Assembly (NCBI GenBank): GCA_025980505.1
Contig: JAICXI010000056.1
Coordinates: forward strand, 1-8,319
Source: a bacterium
GTDB taxonomy: Bacteria; Oederibacteriota; Muellerivitia; Muellerivitales; Muellerivitaceae
Length of the DNA: 8,319 bases
Reading direction: 5' to 3'
The translations under genes were made by a program, and so were the position numbers. Below the pieces are notes generated by a model. The model saw only the letters and a list, made by a program, of their open reading frames with translations, was not told the DNA's origin and searched no databases. How positions within the stretch are numbered: the stretch's first letter is position 1; each line of letters opens with the position of its first letter. Of the stretch, positions 1 through 7,405 are shown piece by piece.

Positions 1-1320
1 ATCACCGATCGGATGAAGGTCCTGACCATCTTCCAGGACCCCAATTATAGCCGCTGGGCCCTTTCCACTCCGGTGCATTTGCTGGGCAAATGGATGGTCG
101 CCTTCCGGACGGCCTTTTTCACTTGGGAAGGCGACGTGGAGCGGTCCGACCTCGGAATACGGTGGGATGCCTTTTTTGATTTCCACACTTTGATCTTTTT
201 CTTCCTGGCCTTAGCCCTCTTCATCTCCAAGCCCACCAAACGCATGGCCTTCCTCATGGGCGGCGTCCTTGTCGGGATGACACCCTATGTCTTTTCCTTT
301 GACCCCCACAGCGGGAAATTGGTGGGCTGTATCGTTCCGGTATTGGCCGCAGGGGCTTGGGGGATGGACTCTTGCCTCGATTCCGCCGAGGAGTCATTCC
401 CGCGGTTTAAACCTTTGATGGCCGCTTTGCTTTTGGCCTTTTTTTTCGCCTTCGGGGGAAAAGTGAACTTCCAGGAATGCTACCCCAAGCTGTTTAAACC
501 CCAATTTCCCAACGTCCTGGTCTCCCACCAGGCTACGGAGGACGCTCAAAAGTACATGGTTTTCCTCCACCCTTACGAAAGCCGGTTCGGGGCCGCAACA
601 GCCCTGACGCAGACGGTCCTGGAGGAAAAGAACCATGTCCGGCTGGTCCAAAGCTCCAACGCCATTTACCTGAAGCCGGGCGAAGAAGAGCGGGACATCG
701 CGGTCCAAACCCCCTATACCGACCCCGCCATGTTCGAAAGGATCCGCCGGGAGTTCCCGGAGACCGTTTGGACCGACTTGCGGGCCGACTGGCAGCCCGA
801 CAACGCCGCCCTTATTCACCGGGGCATCATTCCCATCCGTGATTTATCGGAAAAACCGGGCAAGCTTTTTTACATTCAACGCATCTCGCCTTCCACTTGG
901 ACGAGGGATTTTTATGACGTTCGCGCCGGCATTGCGCGGGGCGTGATCGCCACGGAAGACACCTTACCCCTGACGGCGGCTATCCCGGTTGGCTTGGGCG
1001 GGGAAGTTTCGGGGAGATTCACGGGGTCCTTTCATGCCGACGCGGACGGGAACTACAAGTTTTCCGTTTCCTCCGGCAATTACGTAATCCTGAAAATCGA
1101 CGGGAAGAAACGGCTGGATATGCGGCCGCGTCCCGTCGGGATCGTCCTGGCCCGTTCCGTGACAACCCGCCTGCTAAAAGGCGATCACCAAATTGAATAC
1201 CTTATTTCTTATCAAAACGGGCGAAACGCTCCGCCGGTCCAAGTCCTGCCCCCGGTTGGCCCGGAACAAACCCTGGGTGATTCCCCAGAAATATTTTCAT
1301 CCGAAAAAAGCCGGCCATGA
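1..1320 (+). CDS. GT-C-like membrane protein with C-terminal PA14-like domain (5' partial)
   Basis: The frame is open to the window edge (codons ATC ACC GAT CGG precede the first ATG at 13), so the gene starts upstream and only about 439 codons are seen. Numbering from the ATG at 13, residues about 55-71, 78-95, 105-120 and 134-150 are hydrophobic membrane segments. The stretch around 96-118 (DPHSGKLVGCIVPVLAAG) resembles the late loop and helix of GT39/PMT_2-type GT-C transferases, where a His and a Pro-containing helix recur, as in the next gene. A soluble, presumably extracytoplasmic part follows from about 150. Residues about 330-412 fit the PA14 pattern: GRFTGSFHADADGNYKFSV, then VILKIDGKK, then LLKGDHQIEYLISYQNG and a hydrophobic end strand. 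PA14 domains often bind carbohydrate. The catalytic N-terminal half is not visible, so enzymatic activity is inferred. It is followed in the same direction by another GT-C gene 110 bases on. Confidence 0.72.
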   Translation: MTDRMKVLTIFQDPNYSRWALSTPVHLLGKWMVAFRTAFFTWEGDVERSDLGIRWDAFFDFHTLIFFFLALALFISKPTKRMAFLMGGVLVGMTPYVFSFDPHSGKLVGCIVPVLAAGAWGMDSCLDSAEESFPRFKPLMAALLLAFFFAFGGKVNFQECYPKLFKPQFPNVLVSHQATEDAQKYMVFLHPYESRFGAATALTQTVLEEKNHVRLVQSSNAIYLKPGEEERDIAVQTPYTDPAMFERIRREFPETVWTDLRADWQPDNAALIHRGIIPIRDLSEKPGKLFYIQRISPSTWTRDFYDVRAGIARGVIATEDTLPLTAAIPVGLGGEVSGRFTGSFHADADGNYKFSVSSGNYVILKIDGKKRLDMRPRPVGIVLARSVTTRLLKGDHQIEYLISYQNGRNAPPVQVLPPVGPEQTLGDSPEIFSSEKSRP

Positions 1321-1430
1321 GCTCAAGGGCGGCGGCCGGAGATCCCCGGTTCCGTTACCTGAAAGCCCATCGCCTTTTCTTCATTCCAGGTTGCCGGTAC
1401 TTTTAAAATTTTTGAACAGGACCAAAACCG

Positions 1431-2978
1431 ATGCTTTCCTTCAAGAAGCCGGAGCCGACCCAATCCTTCCCCTCGTGGGTATTTCTCCTTTGTTCCATCG
1501 CCCTTATTGCGATCGCTCGTTTCCATACCTTCGACGAACCCGCCGAACGGGACTTGTCCGTTTACGCCGTCATCGGCCACGAAATGTTTCAGGGAAAAAC
1601 CCTTTATTCGAACCTATGGGACCACAAGCCCCCGGCCATCCACTTGACCTTTGCCTTGACGGAACTGATCACCGGTTACGGCCCGCAGGAATTTTTCTTC
1701 CTTGGGCTGATGACCGCCGTCTTGACCCTCCTTGGAATTTATAAAGTCGGTTCAGCCATCGGCGGATGGAAGGGTGGGGCTTGGGCCGCTGTTTTTTGGA
1801 CGGTTGTTTGCTCCGACATGCTGCTGGAAGCCAACCAGCCCAACACCGAGTCCTTTGACAACCTCGCCCTCGTTTGGGCCCTGGCCTTCCTTCTTTCCTT
1901 CTCAACAGGCGCTAAAAACACCTTCCTTTGCGGGGTAATGCTGGCCGTCGCGAGCCTTTACAAACCCCAGGCCGTCGGTTACGTATTTCTTTTCACGGTG
2001 GTCTTGTTTTTCTGCCAGCCCAAGGAGCGGCGATTCCGGAACACCTTTCGGGCCCTCCTCCTGCTGGCCATTCCCACGGCATTGGCTTGGGGAGGTTGCT
2101 GGCTTTATTTCACCCTGACCCATCGGTGGCAGGATTTTTACGGCGCCGTCATCCTTTATAACCGCGATTACGCCAACGACCAAGTGGCCAACCTCATAAT
2201 GGGGCTGAAACCCGGCTTTTTCTACCGGCCCTACGTCCGGTTTTTGACCCTTCCCTGCACACTGATCGTCCTGGCTTTCTTGAAGGATTTCAAAATTCAT
2301 TCAAAAATTTGGCTTCTTTTTGCCGCTTATGCGGTTGGAACTTATTATTTCGTCTCAAGCGCGGGTCATTTCCACCCGCACTACTACCAACTTTGGCTCC
2401 CCGTGGTGTCCATCGGGGCCGCATGGGCCTCCATTTCACTGGGTGAAAATTTGAGCCTGAAAGGCCGGCGTCTTTCCTGGATGCCCGCCGTCGTTTGCCT
2501 CAGCGCGCTGCTTTACCACGAGATTCCCAACTACGCCTTGACCGCGGAACAGTGGTCCCTCCAAAAATACGGGGGAACTTTTTTAGAGTGCAGGGAACTC
2601 GGGAGCTGGTTGGGAAAGCTGTTAAAACCGGGTGAAAGCTTCTCGGACTTCGGCAATGATCCGGGGCTTTATTTTTACAGCCGAAAAAGCGAGCCCACCG
2701 GGATTATTTACATCCATCCGGCCATGAACGGACCCATCGCAGGGATTTTGTGGGACCGCTATCAAAAGGACATGGCATCCCATCCCGCCGAAATAATGGT
2801 CGTGGACAATCTGGCCTTCCCCAATTATTACAAATCGTTTTTAGATAAGTTCGGTTTATGGAGATTCTTTCCCATGAACGGCCATTATGCCCTGATGGTG
2901 GCAAAAGGCGGGGAATTGGAAAAACGCCTCAAGAAAAACGGTTCTTTTTTCCAGGAAAATACCGTCGGGAAGAAGTGA
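1431..2978 (+). CDS. GT-C membrane glycosyltransferase, PMT_2/ArnT-like (GT39/83 type)
   Basis: A 515-residue polytopic protein with about 11 hydrophobic segments between residues 15 and 362 and a soluble C-terminal region from about 363. Enzymes of this fold transfer a sugar from polyprenyl phosphate to an acceptor on the outer side of the membrane. Family marks are visible: an acidic first loop (DEPAERDLSVYA, 35-46, the region that carries the catalytic acidic residue), GKTLYSNLWDHKPPAIH (55-71, the typical lysine-proline-proline element), PNTESFDNL (137-145) and the late loop AGHFHPHYYQLWLP (311-324). Length is normal for the family. The ATG at 1431 has AGGA at 1418-1421, nine bases upstream. 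It lies downstream of, and probably is transcribed with, the preceding related gene. Its end faces the NHL genes, 30 bases away. Sugar donor and acceptor cannot be told from the sequence. Confidence 0.85.
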   Translation: MLSFKKPEPTQSFPSWVFLLCSIALIAIARFHTFDEPAERDLSVYAVIGHEMFQGKTLYSNLWDHKPPAIHLTFALTELITGYGPQEFFFLGLMTAVLTLLGIYKVGSAIGGWKGGAWAAVFWTVVCSDMLLEANQPNTESFDNLALVWALAFLLSFSTGAKNTFLCGVMLAVASLYKPQAVGYVFLFTVVLFFCQPKERRFRNTFRALLLLAIPTALAWGGCWLYFTLTHRWQDFYGAVILYNRDYANDQVANLIMGLKPGFFYRPYVRFLTLPCTLIVLAFLKDFKIHSKIWLLFAAYAVGTYYFVSSAGHFHPHYYQLWLPVVSIGAAWASISLGENLSLKGRRLSWMPAVVCLSALLYHEIPNYALTAEQWSLQKYGGTFLECRELGSWLGKLLKPGESFSDFGNDPGLYFYSRKSEPTGIIYIHPAMNGPIAGILWDRYQKDMASHPAEIMVVDNLAFPNYYKSFLDKFGLWRFFPMNGHYALMVAKGGELEKRLKKNGSFFQENTVGKK

Positions 2979-2982
2979 CGGC
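2956..2982 (-). terminator. Possible weak terminator of the NHL gene pair
   Basis: Read on the minus strand, GCCGTC (2982-2977) can pair with GACGGT (2966-2961), five canonical pairs plus one G-U, around a 10-base loop, and is followed by ATTTT. It lies 27 bases past the stop at 3009, inside the last codons of the convergent GT-C gene. The stem is short and the loop long, so the call is weak. No T-run follows the hairpin on the plus strand. Confidence 0.25.
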
Positions 2983-3008
2983 ATTGGGGAAAAGGCGGTA
3001 TCCTTCGT

Positions 3009-4052
3009 TCAGGGCTTTTCTTTCGGGATTTGGAAGGCGAAGGCGGTTTCCCCATCCGAAACCATCAGGACGTCGTCCCGGCTGATGCTCATCCAACGGA
3101 TGCCCTCAAAGTAATCCCTGAAACCGTCCTGGTCCTTTAAATCCCCCAGGTCATCACCCCGGGGGCCGTAAACTTCAACCCGGTCCTGGCGGGCGGAACT
3201 GCCTCCCGCCACATAAACCCTGCCTTCTTGATCTACCGCTATTGCGGGAACGGTTGAGCCGCCGGGAATGGTCCTCACCACCTTCCCGGCCTTATCCAGC
3301 CATTGGGTCCGGTTATTTCCTGAATCGGCCACGAAATAATCCCCCTTGCCATCCGAAGCCACGGCCAAGGGCCCCCTGAACTTTCCCGGACCCGATCCCA
3401 AGCCCCCCCAGTGGGCTTGGATGTCCCCCTTGGGTGAGAGGACGACAATTCGGTTATTCCCCGTGTCGGCAATGACAAAATTCTTTCCGTCATAAGCAAG
3501 GCCCCGGGGGCCGAAGAAGCCGTTGTTTCCCAAGGGGAGGTTGAGAACAGACTTCCCGTTTTCATCGAATCCCTTGATGGCGCCGTTCCAGGCGTCCATG
3601 ACATAGGCGTTTCCCTTGTCATCGGAAGCCATTCCTGACGGTTCGTGAAATTCTTTCGGTCCTTGCCCCAACTTGCCCCAGCTTCTTAAAAATCCACCTT
3701 TGCGGTCAAAAACCAACAGACGGTTATGACCCGTATCGGCAATACAAATTTTATCCCGACCGATCGGGGCGATCCCCCAACCCGAAAAAGGGCCGCAGGA
3801 CTTTTCATCGCCGGAAATGCGGGAAAGGATTTGGACCTGGAAATCTTTGGGGGCCGGATCGTGATGAATCAAGCGGGCAATCTCATATACGCCCAGGGTG
3901 GCCAAAACCGCAATCAACAAGCGGGCCCAAGAATAACGCTCATTTCTTCCGGCCGCCGCCGGTAAAGGGCCCAGCGCCGAAGGCGGGGCGGCTTTGCCCT
4001 TGGCGGCAACCGTCTTCCGGCCCGGACGCGCAATCTTCTTTTGGGGTGCCAT
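3009..4052 (-). CDS. Membrane-anchored six-bladed NHL beta-propeller protein (paralog 1)
   Basis: 347 residues from the ATG at 4052, chosen because GAGGA lies at 4061-4057 (four-base spacing) and the protein then aligns from its start with the next paralog; the longer frame would begin with a TTG at 4151 without support. A basic Ala/Pro-rich tail (1-40) precedes one membrane helix (about 43-63), with Lys and Arg on the N side, so the bulk should lie outside the cytoplasmic membrane. Six NHL-type blades follow at about 91-127, 137-173, 181-216, 227-263, 268-304 and 316-343, with recurring units such as IADTGHNRLLVFD and VIADTGNNRIVVL. NHL propellers usually bind proteins or ligands and are mostly not enzymes; I see no catalytic signature. 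It is the second of two tandem copies, 177 bases after the first, and about two thirds identical to it in the best-conserved region. Binding partner unknown. Confidence 0.85.
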   Translation of the reverse strand: MAPQKKIARPGRKTVAAKGKAAPPSALGPLPAAAGRNERYSWARLLIAVLATLGVYEIARLIHHDPAPKDFQVQILSRISGDEKSCGPFSGWGIAPIGRDKICIADTGHNRLLVFDRKGGFLRSWGKLGQGPKEFHEPSGMASDDKGNAYVMDAWNGAIKGFDENGKSVLNLPLGNNGFFGPRGLAYDGKNFVIADTGNNRIVVLSPKGDIQAHWGGLGSGPGKFRGPLAVASDGKGDYFVADSGNNRTQWLDKAGKVVRTIPGGSTVPAIAVDQEGRVYVAGGSSARQDRVEVYGPRGDDLGDLKDQDGFRDYFEGIRWMSISRDDVLMVSDGETAFAFQIPKEKP

Positions 4053-4083
4053 AGGATCCTCAGTAAGGCCGGCAGCTTTATCC

Positions 4084-4109
4084 TTTAAAAATCCGCGGAT
4101 ACTTTTAAA
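4084..4109. repeat. Interrupted inverted repeat upstream of NHL paralog 1
   Basis: A 10-bp perfect palindrome ATCCGCGGAT (4091-4100) is flanked by TTTAAAA (4084-4090) and its reverse complement TTTTAAA (4103-4109), with two extra bases (AC) on one side. The dyad lies 31-57 bases upstream of the chosen start at 4052. It could be an operator or RNA structure. As a terminator it would be poor, because the GC part has no room for a good loop. Confidence 0.4.
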
Positions 4110-4230
4110 CCCCCGACTTACCGGAAGCCTAAAACCCCGCCGGCCTGGCAAACCGGAATTTCAGGAGCACCTTCGCCACCCCGGCCAACCATTCCCGATC
4201 CTCTTCTGAAGCGCGAAATCCGGACTCCGC

Positions 4231-5259
4231 TTAATTCGCAGGATTGTTTCCCGCCGGCAATTGGAACATGGAAACCCGGCTGCCCCCTGAAATCATAAGC
4301 ACATCGTCGCCGCTGATGTTCATGGAGTGGACGTCCCCAAAGGCCGCCCCCGAACCGTTTTGGTCCTTCAAGTCGCCCAGGTATCCGCCCTTTGAATCAT
4401 AGACCCGGACCCGGCTGTCGTTGGAACTGATGGCGACATAAATCCGCCCTTCCTTGTCCACCGCCACAGCCGGCACGCTGCCGTCGTAATTGAATGTTTT
4501 CAGGACCTTTCCTTCGGCGTTCAGCCATTGCATGCGGTTATTTCCCGAATCGGCCACATAATAATTCCCCTTTCCGTCGGCAGCCACATCCAAAGGACCG
4601 TTGAATTCGCCCGAGCCCTTACCCATTTTTCCGAAGGCGGCCACGATGTTGTCTTTCGGGGATATGATCACGACCCGGTGGCTGCCGGTGTCGGCGATGA
4701 CGAAGTTTTGGCCGTCAAAAGCGATCCCCCGGGGGCCGTAAAAACCGGAATTGTCCCCAAGCTCAAGATCCAGGACTTCCTTGCCGTTTTCATCGAAGCC
4801 TTTCACCGCACCGTTCCATGCGTCCATGACATAGGCATCGCCCTTGTTACCCGACGTCATTCCGGAGGGTTCGTGAAATTTCAGGGGACCCTTCCCGAGC
4901 CCTCCCCATTGCCGTATAAATTTCCCTTGCCGATCGAACACTAAAAGCCTCGAGTGGTTGGTGTCGGCCAAGACAACCTTGTCCTTGCCGATCGGGGCGA
5001 TGCCCCACGCGGAGAAGCCGCCGCAGGCTTTATCTTCCCCCGTGAAGGCGGATATTTCCTGGACTTTGAAATCCTTGGGTTTCTCCGAGCCTTGAAAGGC
5101 GCGGAAGACCGCGTAAAGGCAGGCAGCCACCACCAAGGCAACGAGCACGAGCCTAACATTCAAGCTGGAACCGGGGTGGGACGGTGGGACCGAGCTCTCT
5201 TGACGCGGAGGAATCGTTGCGGCCCTCCCTTTCGAAGCTGCTCTTTTCCGTGAAGCCAT
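4231..5259 (-). CDS. Membrane-anchored six-bladed NHL beta-propeller protein (paralog 2)
   Basis: 342 residues from the ATG at 5259. An in-frame ATG four codons earlier (5271) overlaps the SD sequence GGGAGG (5269-5264), which sits four bases before the 5259 ATG, so the later start is preferred. A basic Ser/Ala/Pro-rich tail (1-34) leads into one membrane helix (about 35-54), giving an N-in signal anchor. The outer part has the same six blades as its neighbour, for example VVLADTNHSRLLVFD, DAYVMDAWNGAVKGFDENGK, FVIADTGSHRVVIIS and YYVADSGNNRMQWL. A hand alignment of 73 positions, from KDF to EPSGM, gives 48 identities with paralog 1; in the reading part of both, CG-FS-WGIAPIG and the MDAWNGA-KGFDENGK stretch are nearly invariant. 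It is the promoter-proximal gene of the pair. Likely an envelope binding or scaffold protein; function not known. Confidence 0.85.
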   Translation of the reverse strand: MASRKRAASKGRAATIPPRQESSVPPSHPGSSLNVRLVLVALVVAACLYAVFRAFQGSEKPKDFKVQEISAFTGEDKACGGFSAWGIAPIGKDKVVLADTNHSRLLVFDRQGKFIRQWGGLGKGPLKFHEPSGMTSGNKGDAYVMDAWNGAVKGFDENGKEVLDLELGDNSGFYGPRGIAFDGQNFVIADTGSHRVVIISPKDNIVAAFGKMGKGSGEFNGPLDVAADGKGNYYVADSGNNRMQWLNAEGKVLKTFNYDGSVPAVAVDKEGRIYVAISSNDSRVRVYDSKGGYLGDLKDQNGSGAAFGDVHSMNISGDDVLMISGGSRVSMFQLPAGNNPAN

Positions 5260-5297
5260 ATCGCCTCCCATGAGTTTTAAATCGATTTCCAGGCGTC

Positions 5298-5318
5298 AGC
5301 CGGCATCTTCGGCCGGCT
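5298..5318. other. Perfect hairpin in the leader of NHL paralog 2
   Basis: AGCCGGC (5298-5304) and GCCGGCT (5312-5318) are exact reverse complements around a 7-base loop. On the minus strand this lies 39-59 bases upstream of the start at 5259, so it would fall in the mRNA leader if transcription begins further up. No T-run follows on either strand, which argues against a Rho-independent terminator. Confidence 0.4.
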
Positions 5319-5407
5319 TTAGCGGGGCACACAACAAGCCGTAAGACTACCAAAAAAATCGGGAAATTTGAATTTTAAAAAGAGGTGACGTCCCCGGACT
5401 TGCCCCC

Positions 5408-5435
5408 AAAACCGCGATTTCAAGCGGATTCGCGG
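5408..5435 (-). terminator. Likely Rho-independent terminator of the methyltransferase operon
   Basis: On the minus strand CCGCGA (5435-5430) pairs with TCGCGG (5417-5412) around a 12-base loop and is followed directly by TTTT (5411-5408). It begins five bases after the TAA stop at 5441. Position and order fit a terminator that separates the methyltransferase operon from the NHL pair; the T-run is short. Confidence 0.45.
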
Positions 5436-5440
5436 AGGGG

Positions 5441-6499
5441 TTACCGGTCTTTCCGGGCCGCGGCATACAAAAGCAGTCCGTTGACCACAAAGACCCTTTC
5501 CAGGCGGAAGCCGTTTTCGGCCAGCGTCTTCCTCAACCGGCCCCGGGTGAAATGGTGGATGTGGCCGCAGCGGTATTTATGGTAGGCGCTTCCGCGGAGG
5601 TACGCCATGTAAAGGCAATTCAAGTTGAAGAGGACGAAAAAGGGTCCCAGGAAAAAATCGTAAGGGACGGTGATGAGGAAAGTGCCGTCCTCCTTCAGTA
5701 TCCGGCGGACTTCCTTCAGGACGCTCGAATGGTCGAAGACGTGCTCCAACACCTCGGACATGAGCACGATGTCGAAACTTTTCGTTTTCAGCCCGGTCCG
5801 GGACAGGTCGCCGCAAACCTTGTAATCCTTCAACCTTTTGTGGCCCTTCGCCCAGCCGAGCATCTTGGCGTTGATGTCCACACCGGTCACCGGCAGGCGG
5901 CGGACGTTCCACCAGCAATTGCCGCAGCCCAGGTCCGCCAACCGCATTCCCTTTTTGAAATACTGGGAGACGAACCGCGTCAAACGCTCGTAACGGGAAC
6001 GGTGGTACCAAGCGCGGAACCTGCTCACTTTTTTCTCGTCCGTGTTGTCGTCGTAGAAGCTATCGTTCATTTCCCGGTATTCCACTTCGGCCATCTTGGC
6101 CGAACTGAAAGTCGAAATGCGGTTCAAGAGGGCGTTGGAAAGGGCCAGCAGCACCAGGCAGGCCAGGAGCGCATCCGGCAGCGCCCAATGGAACCGGGCC
6201 AGGAAAATCCAAAGCAACGCCGCCGAACCCGCCGAAACCCAGAAGCTCAAAAACAAGTGGAGCGGGAAGGAGGTCTTCATGCGGATCTCATGGTTCACAT
6301 AAACGACGTTGTAGTAAACGTAATGGAAGGCCTGGTTCAGGAAGGTCCCCGCGAAAAAAGCCAGGAGGGGGTTGACGGCGAGTTTCAAGGCGAGGAAAAA
6401 CGTGGTCCCCCAATTCAAGGCGGCCCCCAAGAAGCCCCCCAAGAGGAAGATGGGGACCCCGGGATATTTCCATCGCGGGACGACGGCGTGCTCGGGCAT
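5441..6499 (-). CDS. GtrA-like membrane domain fused to class I SAM methyltransferase
   Basis: 352 residues from the ATG at 6499, which has AAAGGA overlapping the end of the upstream gene eight bases before it; an ATG at 6595 would overlap that gene by about 90 bases and has no support. Residues about 15-36, 42-63, 79-101 and 107-128 are four membrane helices. The ends of helices 2 and 4 carry the GtrA-family asparagine elements (GTFLNQAFHYVYYN and LSNALLNRISTFSS). The C-terminal half is a Rossmann methyltransferase: motif I ADLGCGN (188-194), VTGVDI (204-209) with the SAM-ribose acidic residue, DIVLMSEVLEH (243-253) and GTFLITVP (272-279), then CGHIHHFT near 311-318. GtrA proteins are linked to movement or handling of polyprenyl-linked sugars, so methylation of a lipid-linked or membrane-near substrate is a reasonable inference. 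Start lies 5 nt past the upstream stop: an operon. Substrate unknown. Confidence 0.8.
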   Translation of the reverse strand: MPEHAVVPRWKYPGVPIFLLGGFLGAALNWGTTFFLALKLAVNPLLAFFAGTFLNQAFHYVYYNVVYVNHEIRMKTSFPLHLFLSFWVSAGSAALLWIFLARFHWALPDALLACLVLLALSNALLNRISTFSSAKMAEVEYREMNDSFYDDNTDEKKVSRFRAWYHRSRYERLTRFVSQYFKKGMRLADLGCGNCWWNVRRLPVTGVDINAKMLGWAKGHKRLKDYKVCGDLSRTGLKTKSFDIVLMSEVLEHVFDHSSVLKEVRRILKEDGTFLITVPYDFFLGPFFVLFNLNCLYMAYLRGSAYHKYRCGHIHHFTRGRLRKTLAENGFRLERVFVVNGLLLYAAARKDR

Positions 6500-6504
6500 G
6501 GCAG

Positions 6505-7335
6505 CTATCCTTTTTTCCGGGCGATAATGAAATAACAGGCTCCCGGCTCCCCTTTCCCTTCCAAGGGGCCCCGTAGCCACCGGGTGGCGAACCATTTGAC
6601 CGGCCCCCGCGGGCCGAGGACCCAGCGGCCGAAGAAGACCTTGAGAATCTTCGACGGAAACGCCAGGATCATCCAGCGTTCATAAGCGTGAAAGGCTTCC
6701 ATGGGAATGATGTAATCCGCCCGTTCCATCCGGAGCCCGGCTTTTCCCAGCCTTTTTCCCCAGGTTTGGGCGTCATCCACGTGGAAGTGCTTGAACGTTT
6801 TATTCAGGCTGTCGATATACCAGCGTCCCAGGCCGGGAAACCCGGCCTTCTCCAGCAACCGGCGGAAAAAGGAATCCCGGCTGAAGCACTCGCTGGGGAC
6901 GGTGATCATCAACCGCCCCCGGGGCTTCAAGACCCGGTGAATCTCCCGGAGGGTTCGGTCGATGTCCGGGATATGTTCCAGGACGCAATTGCTGACCACC
7001 GTCTTAAAAGTCCGGTCCGGGAAGGGAATCCGGGTGGCGCTGGCGCAAAGGGCTTTCCGGTAGCTGCCGCTTTGGACGGCGCGTTCGACCTCCTCCCGGT
7101 CCAGGTCGATTCCCGCCTCCAATTTTTCCCCGAAGGCCACCCGGGCGAGGAAGCCGTCGCCGCAGCCCACGTCCAGCACCGGGGCTTCGAGCTTTTCCTG
7201 GGAAAACCGTTGGCATTCGAAAGTCCGCCAGAAAGCCATGGCAATGGGGGTGTGATCCAAATAACGCCGGAATAACTCGTCCCTGCTTTTTAAACCTTTT
7301 TTCAATTCCCGCTCCAGGGGTGGCAGCCGATCCAA
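6505..7335 (-). CDS. Class I SAM-dependent methyltransferase (Methyltransf_11/25 type)
   Basis: 276 residues from a TTG at 7335, the first possible start after an in-frame TAA at 7350-7348. A second TTG at 7305 (residue 11) has GGAG six bases upstream and may be the true start; the first ATG (residue 33) is less likely. Motifs in order: VLDVGCGDG (53-61, SAM binding), GIDLD (75-79, acidic residue for the ribose), FPDRTFKTVVSNCVLEHIPD (105-124), KPRGRLMITVP (137-147). A C-terminal region of about 125 residues, with KHFHVDD at 182-188 and basic, aromatic helices near 215-255, should carry substrate recognition; I do not recognise its subfamily. It is the first gene of the operon with the GtrA-methyltransferase fusion and diverges from the third methyltransferase. 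A small-molecule, lipid or sugar substrate is more likely than nucleic acid, from family and context only. Confidence 0.82.
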   Translation of the reverse strand: MDRLPPLERELKKGLKSRDELFRRYLDHTPIAMAFWRTFECQRFSQEKLEAPVLDVGCGDGFLARVAFGEKLEAGIDLDREEVERAVQSGSYRKALCASATRIPFPDRTFKTVVSNCVLEHIPDIDRTLREIHRVLKPRGRLMITVPSECFSRDSFFRRLLEKAGFPGLGRWYIDSLNKTFKHFHVDDAQTWGKRLGKAGLRMERADYIIPMEAFHAYERWMILAFPSKILKVFFGRWVLGPRGPVKWFATRWLRGPLEGKGEPGACYFIIARKKG

Positions 7336-7405
7336 GCCGCGCTTAGTTTACCAATAAACCCCCCTGGATTGGCTTTAAAATCCTCATTCCCCCGGGCCTT
7401 TCCAT

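Noticed and set aside
1317..1406. 29-codon ORF starting in ATGA overlap with the stop of the first gene
   Set aside because: No SD sequence and no recognisable content; the ATGA overlap alone is weak evidence, and the next gene has its own SD and is not coupled to it.
4053..4151. 33-residue N-terminal extension of NHL paralog 1
   Set aside because: It would use a TTG without SD support; the ATG at 4052 has GAGGA and matches the N-terminal layout of paralog 2.
4128..4165. Imperfect hairpin between the two NHL genes as a terminator
   Set aside because: The stem is broken by unequal internal loops and only four GC pairs are continuous; no clear T-run follows it.
5552..6535. 327-codon open frame on the plus strand opposite the GtrA-methyltransferase fusion
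   Set aside because: It lies antisense to a gene with clear domains and SAM motifs; its own translation is low-complexity and rich in Glu, Gln, Val and Pro, as expected for a codon shadow.
6500..6595. 32-residue N-terminal extension of the GtrA-methyltransferase
   Set aside because: It would overlap the upstream gene by about 90 bases, while the ATG at 6499 has a proper SD sequence.
6688..7275. 195-codon open frame opposite the first operon methyltransferase
   Set aside because: Antisense shadow of a gene with all class I methyltransferase motifs.
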